Shown one piece after another: positions 1 through 10,499 of a DNA stretch of 32,242 nucleotides; position 1 is the stretch's first letter; each line of letters begins with the position of its first letter. This DNA is from Coriobacteriia bacterium. GTDB lineage: Bacteria > Actinomycetota > Coriobacteriia > Coriobacteriales > Eggerthellaceae. The stretch is from positions 1 through 32,242 of the forward strand of contig JAUNIP010000019.1 of assembly GCA_030523425.1 (NCBI GenBank). Direction: 5' to 3'. The notes under the pieces are model-generated. The model searched no databases and had not been told where the DNA came from. It was given only the letters and a program-made list of their open reading frames with translations. Position numbers and translations under genes: made by a program.

Positions 1-945
1 TACATTCGGTGTTCCTCCTGCCCTGTTTTGGTCCAAGATTTCCACCGCAGTCCCGAGCTGTGCAAACACATCGGCGCTGACACCGACGTGCCCGCTGGCG
101 ATATTGGCACCGGCGGCCGTGAAATCGGCTACATGTTCGGCCAGTACAAGCGCCTGCGCAACGAATGGACCGGCGTGCTGACCGGCAAGGGCCTGCAGTT
201 CGGCGGCTCGTTGGCCCGCACCGAAGCCACCGGCTATGGCCTGGTATACCTGGTGGAAGAGCACTTGAAGTGCAATGGCGGCTCCTTCGCCGGCAAGACC
301 GTTTCCGTGCATGGCTCCGGCAACGTGGCCATCTACGCCATCCAGAAGGTGACCCAGCTTGGCGGCAAGGTTGTCACTTGCTCTGACCGCAAGGGCTGGG
401 TGTATGATCCTGAAGGCATCGACTACACCCTGTTGCAGCAGATAAAGGAAGTTGAGCGCGGCAGCTTGGCCGTGTATCCGCAACGCAAGCCCGGTGCGGA
501 ATACCACGAAGGCGATGCCCGCGGCGTGTGGAGCGTGGCCTGCGATATAGCTCTTCCCTGCGCGGCGCAAAACACCCTGCTTTTGGAAGACGCCCAGACG
601 CTGGTGGCCAACGGCTGCAAGATTGTGGGCGAAGGCGCCAACATGCCCACCACGCTAGACGCCACAAAGTACCTGCAGGAAAACGGCGTGGCTTTCTTCC
701 CCGGCAAGGCTGCCAACGCCGGCGGCGTGGCCACTTCCGGCCTGGAGATGTCCCAGAACTCCGAGCGCCTTTCTTGGACCTTCGAAGAGGTGGACGCAAA
801 GCTGAAGGGCATCATGGTAAACATCTACCATGCGGCCGACGACGCCGCCAAGGAATACGGCGTGGAAGGCGACTTCGTGACCGGCGCGAACATCGCCGGC
901 TTCGTGAAGGTTGCCGACGCCATGGTTGCCCAGGGCGTGTGCTAA
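1..945 (+). CDS. gdhA: NADP-type glutamate dehydrogenase, C-terminal part (5' truncated by window edge)
   Basis: Glutamate dehydrogenase interconverts 2-oxoglutarate plus ammonium and glutamate in the cytoplasm. The frame is open from base 1, and recognisable family sequence starts near base 52 with HIGADTDVPAGDIG. It continues through the glycine-rich nucleotide-binding segment VSVHGSGNVA, then GEGANMPTT, PGKAANAGGVATSGLEMSQN and the family's usual ending ANIAGFVKVADAMVAQGV. About 300 residues are present of the roughly 445 expected for hexameric GdhA, so the N-terminal substrate domain lies outside the window. The first ~17 codons do not read like the family's expected upstream segment (see findings). 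A TTG at 28 is the first possible start inside the window but is unlikely to be real. A rho-independent terminator follows at 967-995, so gdhA is the last gene of its transcript. Confidence 0.93.
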   Translation, partial: YIRCSSCPVLVQDFHRSPELCKHIGADTDVPAGDIGTGGREIGYMFGQYKRLRNEWTGVLTGKGLQFGGSLARTEATGYGLVYLVEEHLKCNGGSFAGKTVSVHGSGNVAIYAIQKVTQLGGKVVTCSDRKGWVYDPEGIDYTLLQQIKEVERGSLAVYPQRKPGAEYHEGDARGVWSVACDIALPCAAQNTLLLEDAQTLVANGCKIVGEGANMPTTLDATKYLQENGVAFFPGKAANAGGVATSGLEMSQNSERLSWTFEEVDAKLKGIMVNIYHAADDAAKEYGVEGDFVTGANIAGFVKVADAMVAQGVC

Positions 946-966
946 CAGGAAAACATTCCGACCGCG

Positions 967-995
967 AAAGGGCTGCCCACGGGCAGCCCTTTTTT
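967..995 (+). terminator. Rho-independent terminator of gdhA
   Basis: An 8-bp GC-rich stem (GGGCTGCC pairing with GGCAGCCC) with a 4-base loop is followed directly by a run of T, 22 bases after the gdhA stop codon. Confidence 0.88.
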
Positions 996-1101
996 ACGCG
1001 CTAATGGCAGACGTGCGGGGTGCGTTGCCCCAGGTGTGCTGCCGGGATTATTGGGTAACCCGCATAGGTTGTCGCAATGCGCGCCTTGTCCAGGAGCAAT
1101 C

Positions 1102-1173
1102 GCTTGCGTTCAGGAACGGAAAGCCTCCCGAAACTGATGATTTCCGCCCCGTTCTCCGTTCCTGAACGAAAGC
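1102..1173. repeat. Inverted repeat of 19-bp arms between the gdhA and TRAP terminators
   Basis: Arms 1102-1120 and 1155-1173 are reverse complements at 18 of 19 positions, with a perfect 14-bp core (CGTTCAGGAACGGA). They are separated by 34 bases. The element sits in the ~210 bp between two converging terminators, where no gene is evident. Function unknown: it could be a protein-binding dyad, a small RNA hairpin or the footprint of a mobile element. Confidence 0.7.
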
Positions 1174-1205
1174 GGCCAGCCGTTGCAGCCCCGCTCCCCC
1201 GCACA

Positions 1206-1232
1206 TAAAAAGAGCCCGCCGAAGCGGGCTCT
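1206..1232 (-). terminator. Rho-independent terminator of the TRAP operon
   Basis: Read on the minus strand, a 9-bp stem (AGAGCCCGC/GCGGGCTCT) with a 4-base loop is followed by a T run. It lies 20 bases past the TRAP permease stop codon. Confidence 0.88.
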
Positions 1233-1252
1233 CACACTTTCCCAAACGCGGA

Positions 1253-3361
1253 CTACGCAGCTTCGGGCAGCTCTTCGGGGGCTTCGCCGTCGCCTGAAGC
1301 GCCACCGTCGTCGTGGCCCTTGTCGCGCTTGCTCAGCGCCCACTGCAGCAGCACGCAGGCAGCCACAATGACCACGCCGATGATGTCCGTCAGCGTGCCG
1401 GGCACCATCATCAGCAGGCCGCCGGCCAAGAACACAATGCGCACCAACGGATTGATCTTCTTGAACAAATGCCCGTTCAGGCAGCAGGCCACGCCGAAAA
1501 GGCCAATCAGGGCCGTCACAACAACCTGCGCCATGGCCAACACCGTCACGTCACCCTCAAGCAGCATGATGGGGTTGTACGCAAACAGGTACGGCACGAT
1601 GAACGCCGCGATGGCCAGCTTGAACGCGTTCACGGCGGTCTTCATGGGGTTCGACTTGGCAATGGCGCTGCCGGCGTAGGCCGCTAAGGCCACCGGCGGC
1701 GTGATGTCGGCGGCAATGCCGAAGTAGAACACGAAGAAGTGCGCGCCCACCAGCGGGAAGCCCAGCTGCACCAAAATGGGTGCGCAAGTGGAAGCCATGA
1801 TGCAATAATTGGCAGTGGTGGGAACGCCCATGCCCAGCACCACGCAGCACAGCATGGTCAGCACCAGGCCGATGAACACCGCGCTGCCCGCAACGCCCAC
1901 GATGGCGTTGATCAGCGTGGAAGCCAGGCCCGTCACGGTGATGCAACCGGCAATCATGCCCGCCATGGCGCAGGCCACGGCCACGGCAATCACGCTCTTG
2001 GCACCGGCCTGGAAGGCCTCGTAAGCGGTTTCCAGCGCAATCTTGGTGGACATAGCGAACACCGAACCAAAGGATTCGCCTTCTACGCGTTCGCGCCAGT
2101 TAATCAGGATGAAGTTGATATAGCCAATAAGGAAGGCACCCAAAATGGACACGGCTGCGGAAACCGCCATGGTGAAGGTGCCCGTGGCCACCAGCCACAC
2201 CAACAGCACCAACGGGATAATCAAAAAACAGTTCTTCGCCAGGTAGGACCATTTGGGCAGCTGGTCGCGGGACATGCCCTTCAGGCCTAGCTTCTTGGCC
2301 TCCAAATGCACAGTGATGAAGATGCCCGCGAAGTACAGAAGCGCCGGCAGGATGGCCTTGGCGGCAACTTCAATGTAGGGCACGCCCATGTATTCGGCCA
2401 TCAGGAAGGCCGCGGCGCCCATGATGGGGGGCATAATCTGGCCGCCCGTGGAAGAAGCGGCTTCCACGGCGCCCGCGAATTCAGGCTTGTAGCCGGTCTT
2501 CTTCATCATGGGGATGGTCACCGAACCGGTGGTGACGGTGTTGCCCACCGAAGAGCCCGACACCATGCCGCACAGCGCCGAAGAAATGACGGCCACCTTC
2601 GCCGCGCCGCCGGAAGACCAGCCGGCCAATCGGTTGGCAAACGCAATGAAAAACGCCGCGATGCCGGTGCGCTCCAAAAACGCGCCGAAGATGATGAACA
2701 GCACGATGTAGGTGTAACACACGTTGATGGGTGTGCCTATGATGCCGCTGGTGGTGTAGAACATCTTGTACACCACGTTGCGCAGCGCCACGTAGAAATC
2801 CGGGTTCGCGGAAAGATGCCACCAAAACGCGTAAATGACCAGGCAGACCACCACCACGATGATGGGAATGCCCACGCAGCGCCGGCACAGCTCCATCAGC
2901 ACAACAATGCCAATGATGCCTAGCACCACATGCAGCGGCTGGATACGGCTGGTAAGCATGATGATGGAATAGGCGTTAAACGCGAAGTACAGAAACGACC
3001 CCGCGCCGGCAACCATCAAAATGATGTCATACCACGGCAGGGAATTCACCTTGGCGGCGCCCTTCCTTATGGGGTACAACAAGAAGCCGATGATGATGAC
3101 GAACGCCAAGAACCGACACAGCTTGGTTTCTGGAAGTTCGGTGCTGAGCAAAGTCATACCAATACAGTACACGGAAAACAGCGCCATCAGCACCGAAACA
3201 ACAACCTTCGGCACGCCTTCCCATATGCGCGTGTTCGACTCCTTGTCGTATTTGCGCATGACTTCATCAGCGTCAACTTCAGTGTCGGCGTCGGGCTGGG
3301 CAGCGGCCTGCAAAACGTCGCTTTCTGCCTGGTCTTCGGCCTTCTTCTTGAAGAGCTTCAC
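1253..3361 (-). CDS. TRAP transporter fused permease (4TM-12TM, TAXI type)
   Basis: This is the inner-membrane permease of a tripartite ATP-independent periplasmic transporter, in which the small and large membrane subunits are fused. It would use an ion gradient to import the substrate delivered by the TAXI binding protein encoded just upstream. The 702-residue protein has many hydrophobic segments. The large-subunit half shows family-like stretches such as SSALCGMVSGSSVGNT, TGGQIMPPIMGAAAFL and MGVPTTANYCIMA. I chose the GTG at 3361 because AGGGGGAG lies just upstream and the protein then begins VKLFKKK; a 28-residue upstream extension is open but has no ribosome site. The cytoplasmic N-terminus (first ~50 residues) is charged and acidic, and the C-terminus is rich in Asp, Gly and Glu. 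The gene is second in a two-gene operon, and its ribosome site can be sequestered by a hairpin at 3370-3411. The substrate cannot be told from sequence; TAXI systems commonly move dicarboxylates or amino acids such as glutamate. Confidence 0.93.
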   Translation of the reverse strand: MKLFKKKAEDQAESDVLQAAAQPDADTEVDADEVMRKYDKESNTRIWEGVPKVVVSVLMALFSVYCIGMTLLSTELPETKLCRFLAFVIIIGFLLYPIRKGAAKVNSLPWYDIILMVAGAGSFLYFAFNAYSIIMLTSRIQPLHVVLGIIGIVVLMELCRRCVGIPIIVVVVCLVIYAFWWHLSANPDFYVALRNVVYKMFYTTSGIIGTPINVCYTYIVLFIIFGAFLERTGIAAFFIAFANRLAGWSSGGAAKVAVISSALCGMVSGSSVGNTVTTGSVTIPMMKKTGYKPEFAGAVEAASSTGGQIMPPIMGAAAFLMAEYMGVPYIEVAAKAILPALLYFAGIFITVHLEAKKLGLKGMSRDQLPKWSYLAKNCFLIIPLVLLVWLVATGTFTMAVSAAVSILGAFLIGYINFILINWRERVEGESFGSVFAMSTKIALETAYEAFQAGAKSVIAVAVACAMAGMIAGCITVTGLASTLINAIVGVAGSAVFIGLVLTMLCCVVLGMGVPTTANYCIMASTCAPILVQLGFPLVGAHFFVFYFGIAADITPPVALAAYAGSAIAKSNPMKTAVNAFKLAIAAFIVPYLFAYNPIMLLEGDVTVLAMAQVVVTALIGLFGVACCLNGHLFKKINPLVRIVFLAGGLLMMVPGTLTDIIGVVIVAACVLLQWALSKRDKGHDDGGASGDGEAPEELPEAA

Positions 3362-3369
3362 GTAACTCC

Positions 3370-3440
3370 CCCTTTCATGCGTGATTGGGCTTGGAATCCC
3401 GCATGAAAGGGCCGCGGATGCAAACGCACAACCGCGGCCC
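3370..3440 (-). promoter_or_regulatory. Two overlapping hairpins between the TRAP binding protein and permease genes
   Basis: In the minus-strand transcript the first hairpin pairs 3440-3432 with 3417-3409 (GGGCCGCGG/CCGCGGCCC). The second pairs 3411-3401 with 3380-3370 (CCCTTTCATGC/GCATGAAAGGG). The two share the CCC at 3411-3409, so they compete for those bases. The 3' arm of the second runs into the permease ribosome site (AGGGGGAG). The likely effect is lower translation of the permease relative to the binding protein, or 3'-end protection of the binding-protein mRNA. The pairing is visible; the function is inferred. Confidence 0.6.
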
Positions 3441-3479
3441 CCCATGCTTTGCGTATAAGCTGGCTAACAGCCAAAACCC

Positions 3480-4511
3480 TTACTTGGTAGGTACGGTAAT
3501 GCCCTTTTCCTTGAAGTACTTGGCAGCACCGGGGTGATACGGCACCGATGTGATGGAAGCGGCCTTGTTCACGGTCATTTCCTTGAACTTGGCATGCTGG
3601 GTGGACAAGCTGTCCAAGTTGTCAAACACCTGGGACACCATGGCGTACACAGCGTCTTCGGACACGTCGTTGCGGGCCAAGATGACGGCGTTCACGGCAA
3701 CCGTGGTGGTGTCGGTGGTCACGCCGGTGTAGGTGTTGGCCGGAATGGTGATAGCGGAATAATACGGCGAAGCAGCCAACAGCTGGTTCACATGGGCGTC
3801 GTCCATGGACACCAGGTAAGCCTGCTTGGACGTGGACAGATCAGTGATGGCAGTGGTGGGAGCGCCGGCCACGATGAAGGCAGCGTCAATCTGGCCATTC
3901 TTCAGGGCGTCGGCGGAATCGCCGAAGGACTGATACGTTGGCGTGATGTCGGCCTCGGTAATGCCGTAGGCACCCAGCACGTCAATGGCGTTGAAGTACA
4001 CGCCGGAACCGGCAGCGCCGATGGAAACGCGCTTGCCCTTCAGGTCGGCCACGGTCTTGATGTTGGCGTCGGTGGTGACAATCTGCACGGCTTCGTCGTA
4101 CAGGGCGGCAACCACCGAGAAGCAATCAACCTTGCCGGTGCTGGCGAACAGGTTGGTGCCTTCATAGGCGTAAGACATAACGTCGGACTGGCAGAATGCG
4201 AACTGGTCTTCGTTGTCTTCCAAGGCCACGATGTTAGCCTGGGAGCCGTTGCCTTCCAGGGAAGTGACGGCGAATTCGGTGTTGTTGGCCACCTGGTTGG
4301 CAATAACGCCGCCCACGGCGTAGTAGGTGCCGGTAGAACCGCCGGTCACGAAATTCAGACGGGCGGAAGAGGCCGCGGGGGTGGAGCTGCTACCGTTGGC
4401 ATTGGTGTTGCCCGTATTGCTGGCAGGCGCCGAGCACCCGGCCGAGCAACCGGCTACAACCAACGCTAACGCAGTGGCAGCCAGTACAGGCAAAAACTTC
4501 TTAATCTGCAT
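3480..4511 (-). CDS. TAXI-family TRAP transporter solute-binding lipoprotein
   Basis: This is the extracytoplasmic substrate receptor for the TRAP permease encoded downstream. The 343-residue protein begins with a lipoprotein signal peptide: KK, a hydrophobic stretch, then the lipobox VVAGC with Cys22 as the likely lipidated residue. Cys26 could be an alternative. A Ser/Thr/Asn-rich linker of about 25 residues follows. The mature domain opens with FVTGGSTGTYYAVGG, the typical TAXI start. Later family-like stretches are GKRVSIGAAGSGVYFNA and YHPGAAKYFKEKG near the C-terminus. The ATG at 4511 has AGAGAGG just upstream. A minus-strand promoter with a perfect TATAAT box lies about 80 bp upstream. 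It is the first gene of the operon; 118 bp containing the double hairpin separate it from the permease start. Confidence 0.93.
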   Translation of the reverse strand: MQIKKFLPVLAATALALVVAGCSAGCSAPASNTGNTNANGSSSTPAASSARLNFVTGGSTGTYYAVGGVIANQVANNTEFAVTSLEGNGSQANIVALEDNEDQFAFCQSDVMSYAYEGTNLFASTGKVDCFSVVAALYDEAVQIVTTDANIKTVADLKGKRVSIGAAGSGVYFNAIDVLGAYGITEADITPTYQSFGDSADALKNGQIDAAFIVAGAPTTAITDLSTSKQAYLVSMDDAHVNQLLAASPYYSAITIPANTYTGVTTDTTTVAVNAVILARNDVSEDAVYAMVSQVFDNLDSLSTQHAKFKEMTVNKAASITSVPYHPGAAKYFKEKGITVPTK

Positions 4512-4591
4512 ACTGGTTCCTCTCTGACTCAGGTTTGCGCTTTACCACACCACTTCCCTAACGTGATGCGTATGGCGCGTGGAATACGGCT

Positions 4592-4620
4592 ATTATACGA
4601 AATGATTGAATAAATGTGAC
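4592..4620 (-). promoter_or_regulatory. Probable promoter of the TRAP operon
   Basis: The minus strand carries a perfect TATAAT (4597-4592). A weaker -35 (GTCACA at 4620-4615, 4 of 6 matches) is at 17-bp spacing. The 247-bp gap to the divergent polymerase gene is very AT-rich and also holds the palindrome TCGTTAACGA and two GCATATTTT direct repeats. These could be regulator sites or the start of the divergent promoter. Confidence 0.5.
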
Positions 4621-4758
4621 GCTCGTTAACGAACTTTAAACACTAATTTTCAAAATTTGGACATTTTATTCAATCTGACGCATATTTTTTGCATATTTTG
4701 CATTTCGTATGCATTATGAACCGCCGCTCGGCTTCGGTGAACGACAGAGGGGATTTTT

Positions 4759-6099
4759 TTGGACGGCGCAACCCGCGAAAAAGTATATGGCTGCATAGAC
4801 TTAAAGACCTTCTACGCCAGCGTTGAATGCGCCGAACGCGGCCTTGACCCCTTCACCACCAATTTGGTGGTGGCCGACCCCGAACGCAGCGAAACCACCA
4901 TCTGCTTGGCCATATCGCCGGCCATGAAAGCCCTAGGCGTGCGCAACCGCTGCCGCCTGTACGAAATCCCCGAAGGCATAGACTACCTGATAGCCAAGCC
5001 GCGCATGCGCACCTACATGCGCAAATCCGCCGAAATCTATTCGCTGTATTTGCGCTACATAAGCCCCGAAGACATCCATGTGTATTCCATCGATGAATGC
5101 TTCATAGACTTCACCCCTTACTTGGATTTGTACGGCATGACACCGAAGAACTTGGCCAACATGCTGATGGACACCGTGTTGCGCGAAACCGGCATCTGCG
5201 CTACGGCCGGCATTGGCACCAACCTGTTTCTGGCGAAGATTGCGCTTGACATAACCGCCAAGCACGCGCCCGACAACATAGGCTTTCTTGACCAGGAAAC
5301 CTTCTTCCAAACGCTGTGGACGCACCGCCCGCTTACCGACATCTGGAACGTGGGCCCCGGCATTGCCAAGCGGCTGGCGCGCTTCCACGTGTACGACCTG
5401 AAGGGCATAACGCAGATGGACCCCGACGTGCTGTATGCGGAATTCGGTGTGAACGCGGAATATCTGATAGACCACGCCTGGGGATGGGAACCGTGCACCA
5501 TAGCCCAGATTAAGGCCTACCAGCCGGAAGGACACAGCATGGGCAACAGCCAAGTGCTGCCTTGCGACTACACATACGAACAAGCGCGCATGGTGCTGCG
5601 GGAAATGGTGGACGCTTCCGTGTTGGAACTGGTTGAAAAGCGCCTGGTCACGAACCATGTTTCGCTTTCGATAGGTTATTCGTGGGGGCAGGGCGGCGCC
5701 CCCGGCGAAAGCGCGCCGGTCACCTTTGTGGGCGACCACGGCAAGCACCGCCAGCGCGCGGCAGGCACTTACGTGGCCGTCAGCCGCAAGATGGACGGCT
5801 ACACCAATTCCTATGCCAAGCTGTTAGAGCAGGCAAACGCCCTGTTCGCAGAAAAGGTGGACCCCGCACGGCCCGTGCGGCGCATTTCTGTGGCCTTTGG
5901 CAACCTGGCCGACGAAGATTTCGCCACCTACGGGCTGTTCGACGACCAGGAAGCGTTGGCCAAGGAAAAGGCCCAGCAGCAGGCCATCTTGGCCGTGAAG
6001 GAAAAGTTCGGCAAAAACGCCTTGGTGAAGGGCATCAGCCTGAAGGAAAAAGCCACGGGGCGCGAACGCAACAAGCTGGTGGGAGGTCACAATGGATAG
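4759..6099 (+). CDS. Y-family DNA polymerase (UvrX/YqjW type)
   Basis: This is a translesion DNA polymerase that copies damaged templates in the cytoplasm. The 446-residue protein has the Y-family first catalytic motif IDLKTFYASVE (Asp14), which in this subgroup carries LK before TFYASVE. The second motif is YSIDECFID with Asp112 and Glu113. The helix-hairpin-helix-like segment WNVGPGIAKRL follows. The start is a TTG at 4759 with AGAGGGG seven bases upstream; no better start fits. Its last eight bases overlap the start of a YolD-like gene. This pairing is well known in Firmicutes, where the two genes are often damage-inducible. I saw no LexA-like GAAC-N4-GTTC site upstream, so SOS control is not supported here. 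I am confident of the family and less so of a specific gene name. Confidence 0.92.
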   Translation: MDGATREKVYGCIDLKTFYASVECAERGLDPFTTNLVVADPERSETTICLAISPAMKALGVRNRCRLYEIPEGIDYLIAKPRMRTYMRKSAEIYSLYLRYISPEDIHVYSIDECFIDFTPYLDLYGMTPKNLANMLMDTVLRETGICATAGIGTNLFLAKIALDITAKHAPDNIGFLDQETFFQTLWTHRPLTDIWNVGPGIAKRLARFHVYDLKGITQMDPDVLYAEFGVNAEYLIDHAWGWEPCTIAQIKAYQPEGHSMGNSQVLPCDYTYEQARMVLREMVDASVLELVEKRLVTNHVSLSIGYSWGQGGAPGESAPVTFVGDHGKHRQRAAGTYVAVSRKMDGYTNSYAKLLEQANALFAEKVDPARPVRRISVAFGNLADEDFATYGLFDDQEALAKEKAQQQAILAVKEKFGKNALVKGISLKEKATGRERNKLVGGHNG

Positions 6100-6466
6100 C
6101 CGCATGCAGCATGCCTTCGAACAGCGCCATGGCAAGCACACCCCTGCCGACCCGGCCCTGCGCGGGAAACTGTTCAAGCCCTTCGCCGCGCTGAAGGGCT
6201 ATTACGACATCATAGACCGCCGCAGCCGCGTGGTGTGCCCACAGGCGCCCCTGACCGACGAAGAGGAACGCGCATTGAACCAGCAGCTGGCGTGCGTGAG
6301 CAAAGGCAGCCTGGTAAGCGTGACGTACTACGAAGAGGACGGATACGTAACCGAAGTGGCGGCCGTGCGGCAGCTAGACACCACCTTCCGCGTGCTGCAC
6401 TTGGTCAGCCACGATGTGCCCTTAGACAGCGTGCGGGAACTGCACCTGGTTACAGAATGCGCGTAG
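6092..6466 (+). CDS. YolD-like protein, partner of the Y-family polymerase
   Basis: This 124-residue cytoplasmic protein resembles the YolD-like family, small proteins encoded next to UvrX-type Y-family polymerases and thought to act as accessory, UmuD-like partners. The central part KGSLVSVTYYEEDGYVTEVAAVRQLDT is a beta-rich stretch, followed by LDSVRELHL, as is usual for the family. The start ATG overlaps the polymerase stop region by eight bases (AGGTCACA precedes it), so the two are translationally coupled. Its 3' end overlaps the end of the convergent gene by 17 bp. Confidence 0.75.
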   Translation: MDSRMQHAFEQRHGKHTPADPALRGKLFKPFAALKGYYDIIDRRSRVVCPQAPLTDEEERALNQQLACVSKGSLVSVTYYEEDGYVTEVAAVRQLDTTFRVLHLVSHDVPLDSVRELHLVTECA

Positions 6467-7190
6467 AGATGATGCTGCCCTTGATGGATGTGGCAGCTAT
6501 GCTTCCCACGCCAGGCGCCACAGTAATATAGCGGCCCTGCGAAGCGAAATCCCAGTCGTCAGGCGCTTGGGGGCTGGCCTGGATGACCACATCCACACCG
6601 CGCAGGCCGGCTATGCGAATGAGATTGTCGGTCAGCACCACCATGTGGTCCACGTTAAGCGAACGCAGGTAATCCACCTGCGCCTGCAGGAAGGAAAGTG
6701 ACTTTAAGGTGTAAACGCTCAAAATGCCAACCCGCACTGAGCCGCGCTTGACCACCGATCCTTCTTCGTAATACGCAGGCAGCGCCGTGTTAATCACGAA
6801 CACCGCAGCGCCTTTTTCGCGATAGGCAGCGGCGGCCTGCTGGATGTCTGATCCCTTGTAGGGCGGTGTTACCAGCACGTCGGCGGGTTCTTCCACCGCA
6901 CTGACCTCTTCTTCGGTGGCAGACGTGTCGGTTTCCATGTTGAACCACTGGTTCAGCTTGTTGTTGATGCGGTCGGCCAAGGTGACGGTGGTGGTGGGCG
7001 TTTCGGGAACCACGGTGCCTTCGTACAGAAGCACAGTGTATTCGTCCATGTCGCCCACGGCATCGTTAATCTGCGTAGCAGTGTAATTCCAGTTGTGGCC
7101 CGCAACAATGTAGCCTGCGATGCATGCCAGGCCGAACAGCATCAGCAGGAAAAACATCACCAGGGCGTTTCTTTCGCGTTTACCCACCAT
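6450..7190 (-). CDS. Membrane-anchored protein of unknown function
   Basis: The 246-residue protein starts with a basic cytoplasmic tip (KRER) and one transmembrane segment at residues ~10-30, so most of it probably lies outside the membrane. An acidic, Thr-rich linker (~75-110) leads to a domain at ~115-246. That domain has alternating beta/alpha character (AVFVINTALP, VRVGILSVYTLK, VDHMVVLTD, GVDVVIQASPQ). The motif GVDVVIQ followed by a late small-residue strand recalls the tail of secreted metallophosphoesterase or CapA-like proteins, but the metal-binding motifs of those families are not visible, so I do not assign a function. It starts 27 bp after the uvrA stop, suggesting co-transcription. 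No ribosome site is visible, but a perfect TATAAT lies eight bases upstream of the ATG, which would give a leaderless transcript. Confidence 0.75.
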   Translation of the reverse strand: MVGKRERNALVMFFLLMLFGLACIAGYIVAGHNWNYTATQINDAVGDMDEYTVLLYEGTVVPETPTTTVTLADRINNKLNQWFNMETDTSATEEEVSAVEEPADVLVTPPYKGSDIQQAAAAYREKGAAVFVINTALPAYYEEGSVVKRGSVRVGILSVYTLKSLSFLQAQVDYLRSLNVDHMVVLTDNLIRIAGLRGVDVVIQASPQAPDDWDFASQGRYITVAPGVGSIAATSIKGSIISTRIL

Positions 7191-7217
7191 GGAACTGCAT
7201 TATAGCGGGTACCAGCG

Positions 7218-10130
<2,913 letters not shown>

Positions 10131-10414
10131 TACGCTCCCTTTCGCCTTTTTTCGCAAGCTTGTATTGTAACGCAAGCCGACTGGATAAGGCCGAACGCTG
10201 CGAGCCCGCATACAGCGAACCCTTCCAAGCGCCAGGCCGGATCATGGGTTTATAATGCGCGCCACGCGGACCTATCTGCCGGCAACCTGGGCATGCCTGC
10301 CCTGCCCAACCAGTCCCGTGCGACCTGTCTAACCCTGTTCAAAAGCACCCTAACCCCTAAAGGCGCCACCTACAAACAACTGGAAACCGTAGAGTGAGAG
10401 TAAACTTCCGACTG

Positions 10415-10489
10415 ATTTTCTCCAATTTTGCAGGTTTAACGCCCTTATTTTCTCCAGGTCGTGAGATACTAAGGGCGTTTCAGTATAAT
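10415..10489 (+). promoter_or_regulatory. Promoter and operator-like repeats upstream of the DUF4143 ATPase gene
   Basis: A perfect TATAAT (10484-10489) with GTGAGA (10461-10466) at 17-bp spacing forms a plausible promoter. A perfect 10-bp inverted repeat (AACGCCCTTA 10438-10447 / TAAGGGCGTT 10470-10479) straddles the -35. Two direct copies of ATTTTCTCCA (10415 and 10447) are 32 bp apart, about three helical turns. The -10 box is only one base before the ribosome site, so a transcript from it would be almost leaderless. The rest of 10131-10414 holds the uvrA promoter and nothing else I can identify. Confidence 0.5.
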
Positions 10490-10499
10490 TGGAGGCAGT

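Noticed and set aside
2306-2923. Long plus-strand open frame opposite the TRAP permease
   Set aside because: His/Arg/Ala-rich shadow of the permease codons, with no ribosome site.
3534-4469. 311-codon open frame opposite the TRAP binding protein
   Set aside because: Antisense shadow of a well-supported lipoprotein gene; Gly/His/Val-rich with no family features.
4512-4758. LexA/SOS box for the Y-family polymerase
   Set aside because: The closest candidates (GAACTTTAAAC, TCGTTAACGA) do not fit GAAC-N4-GTTC.
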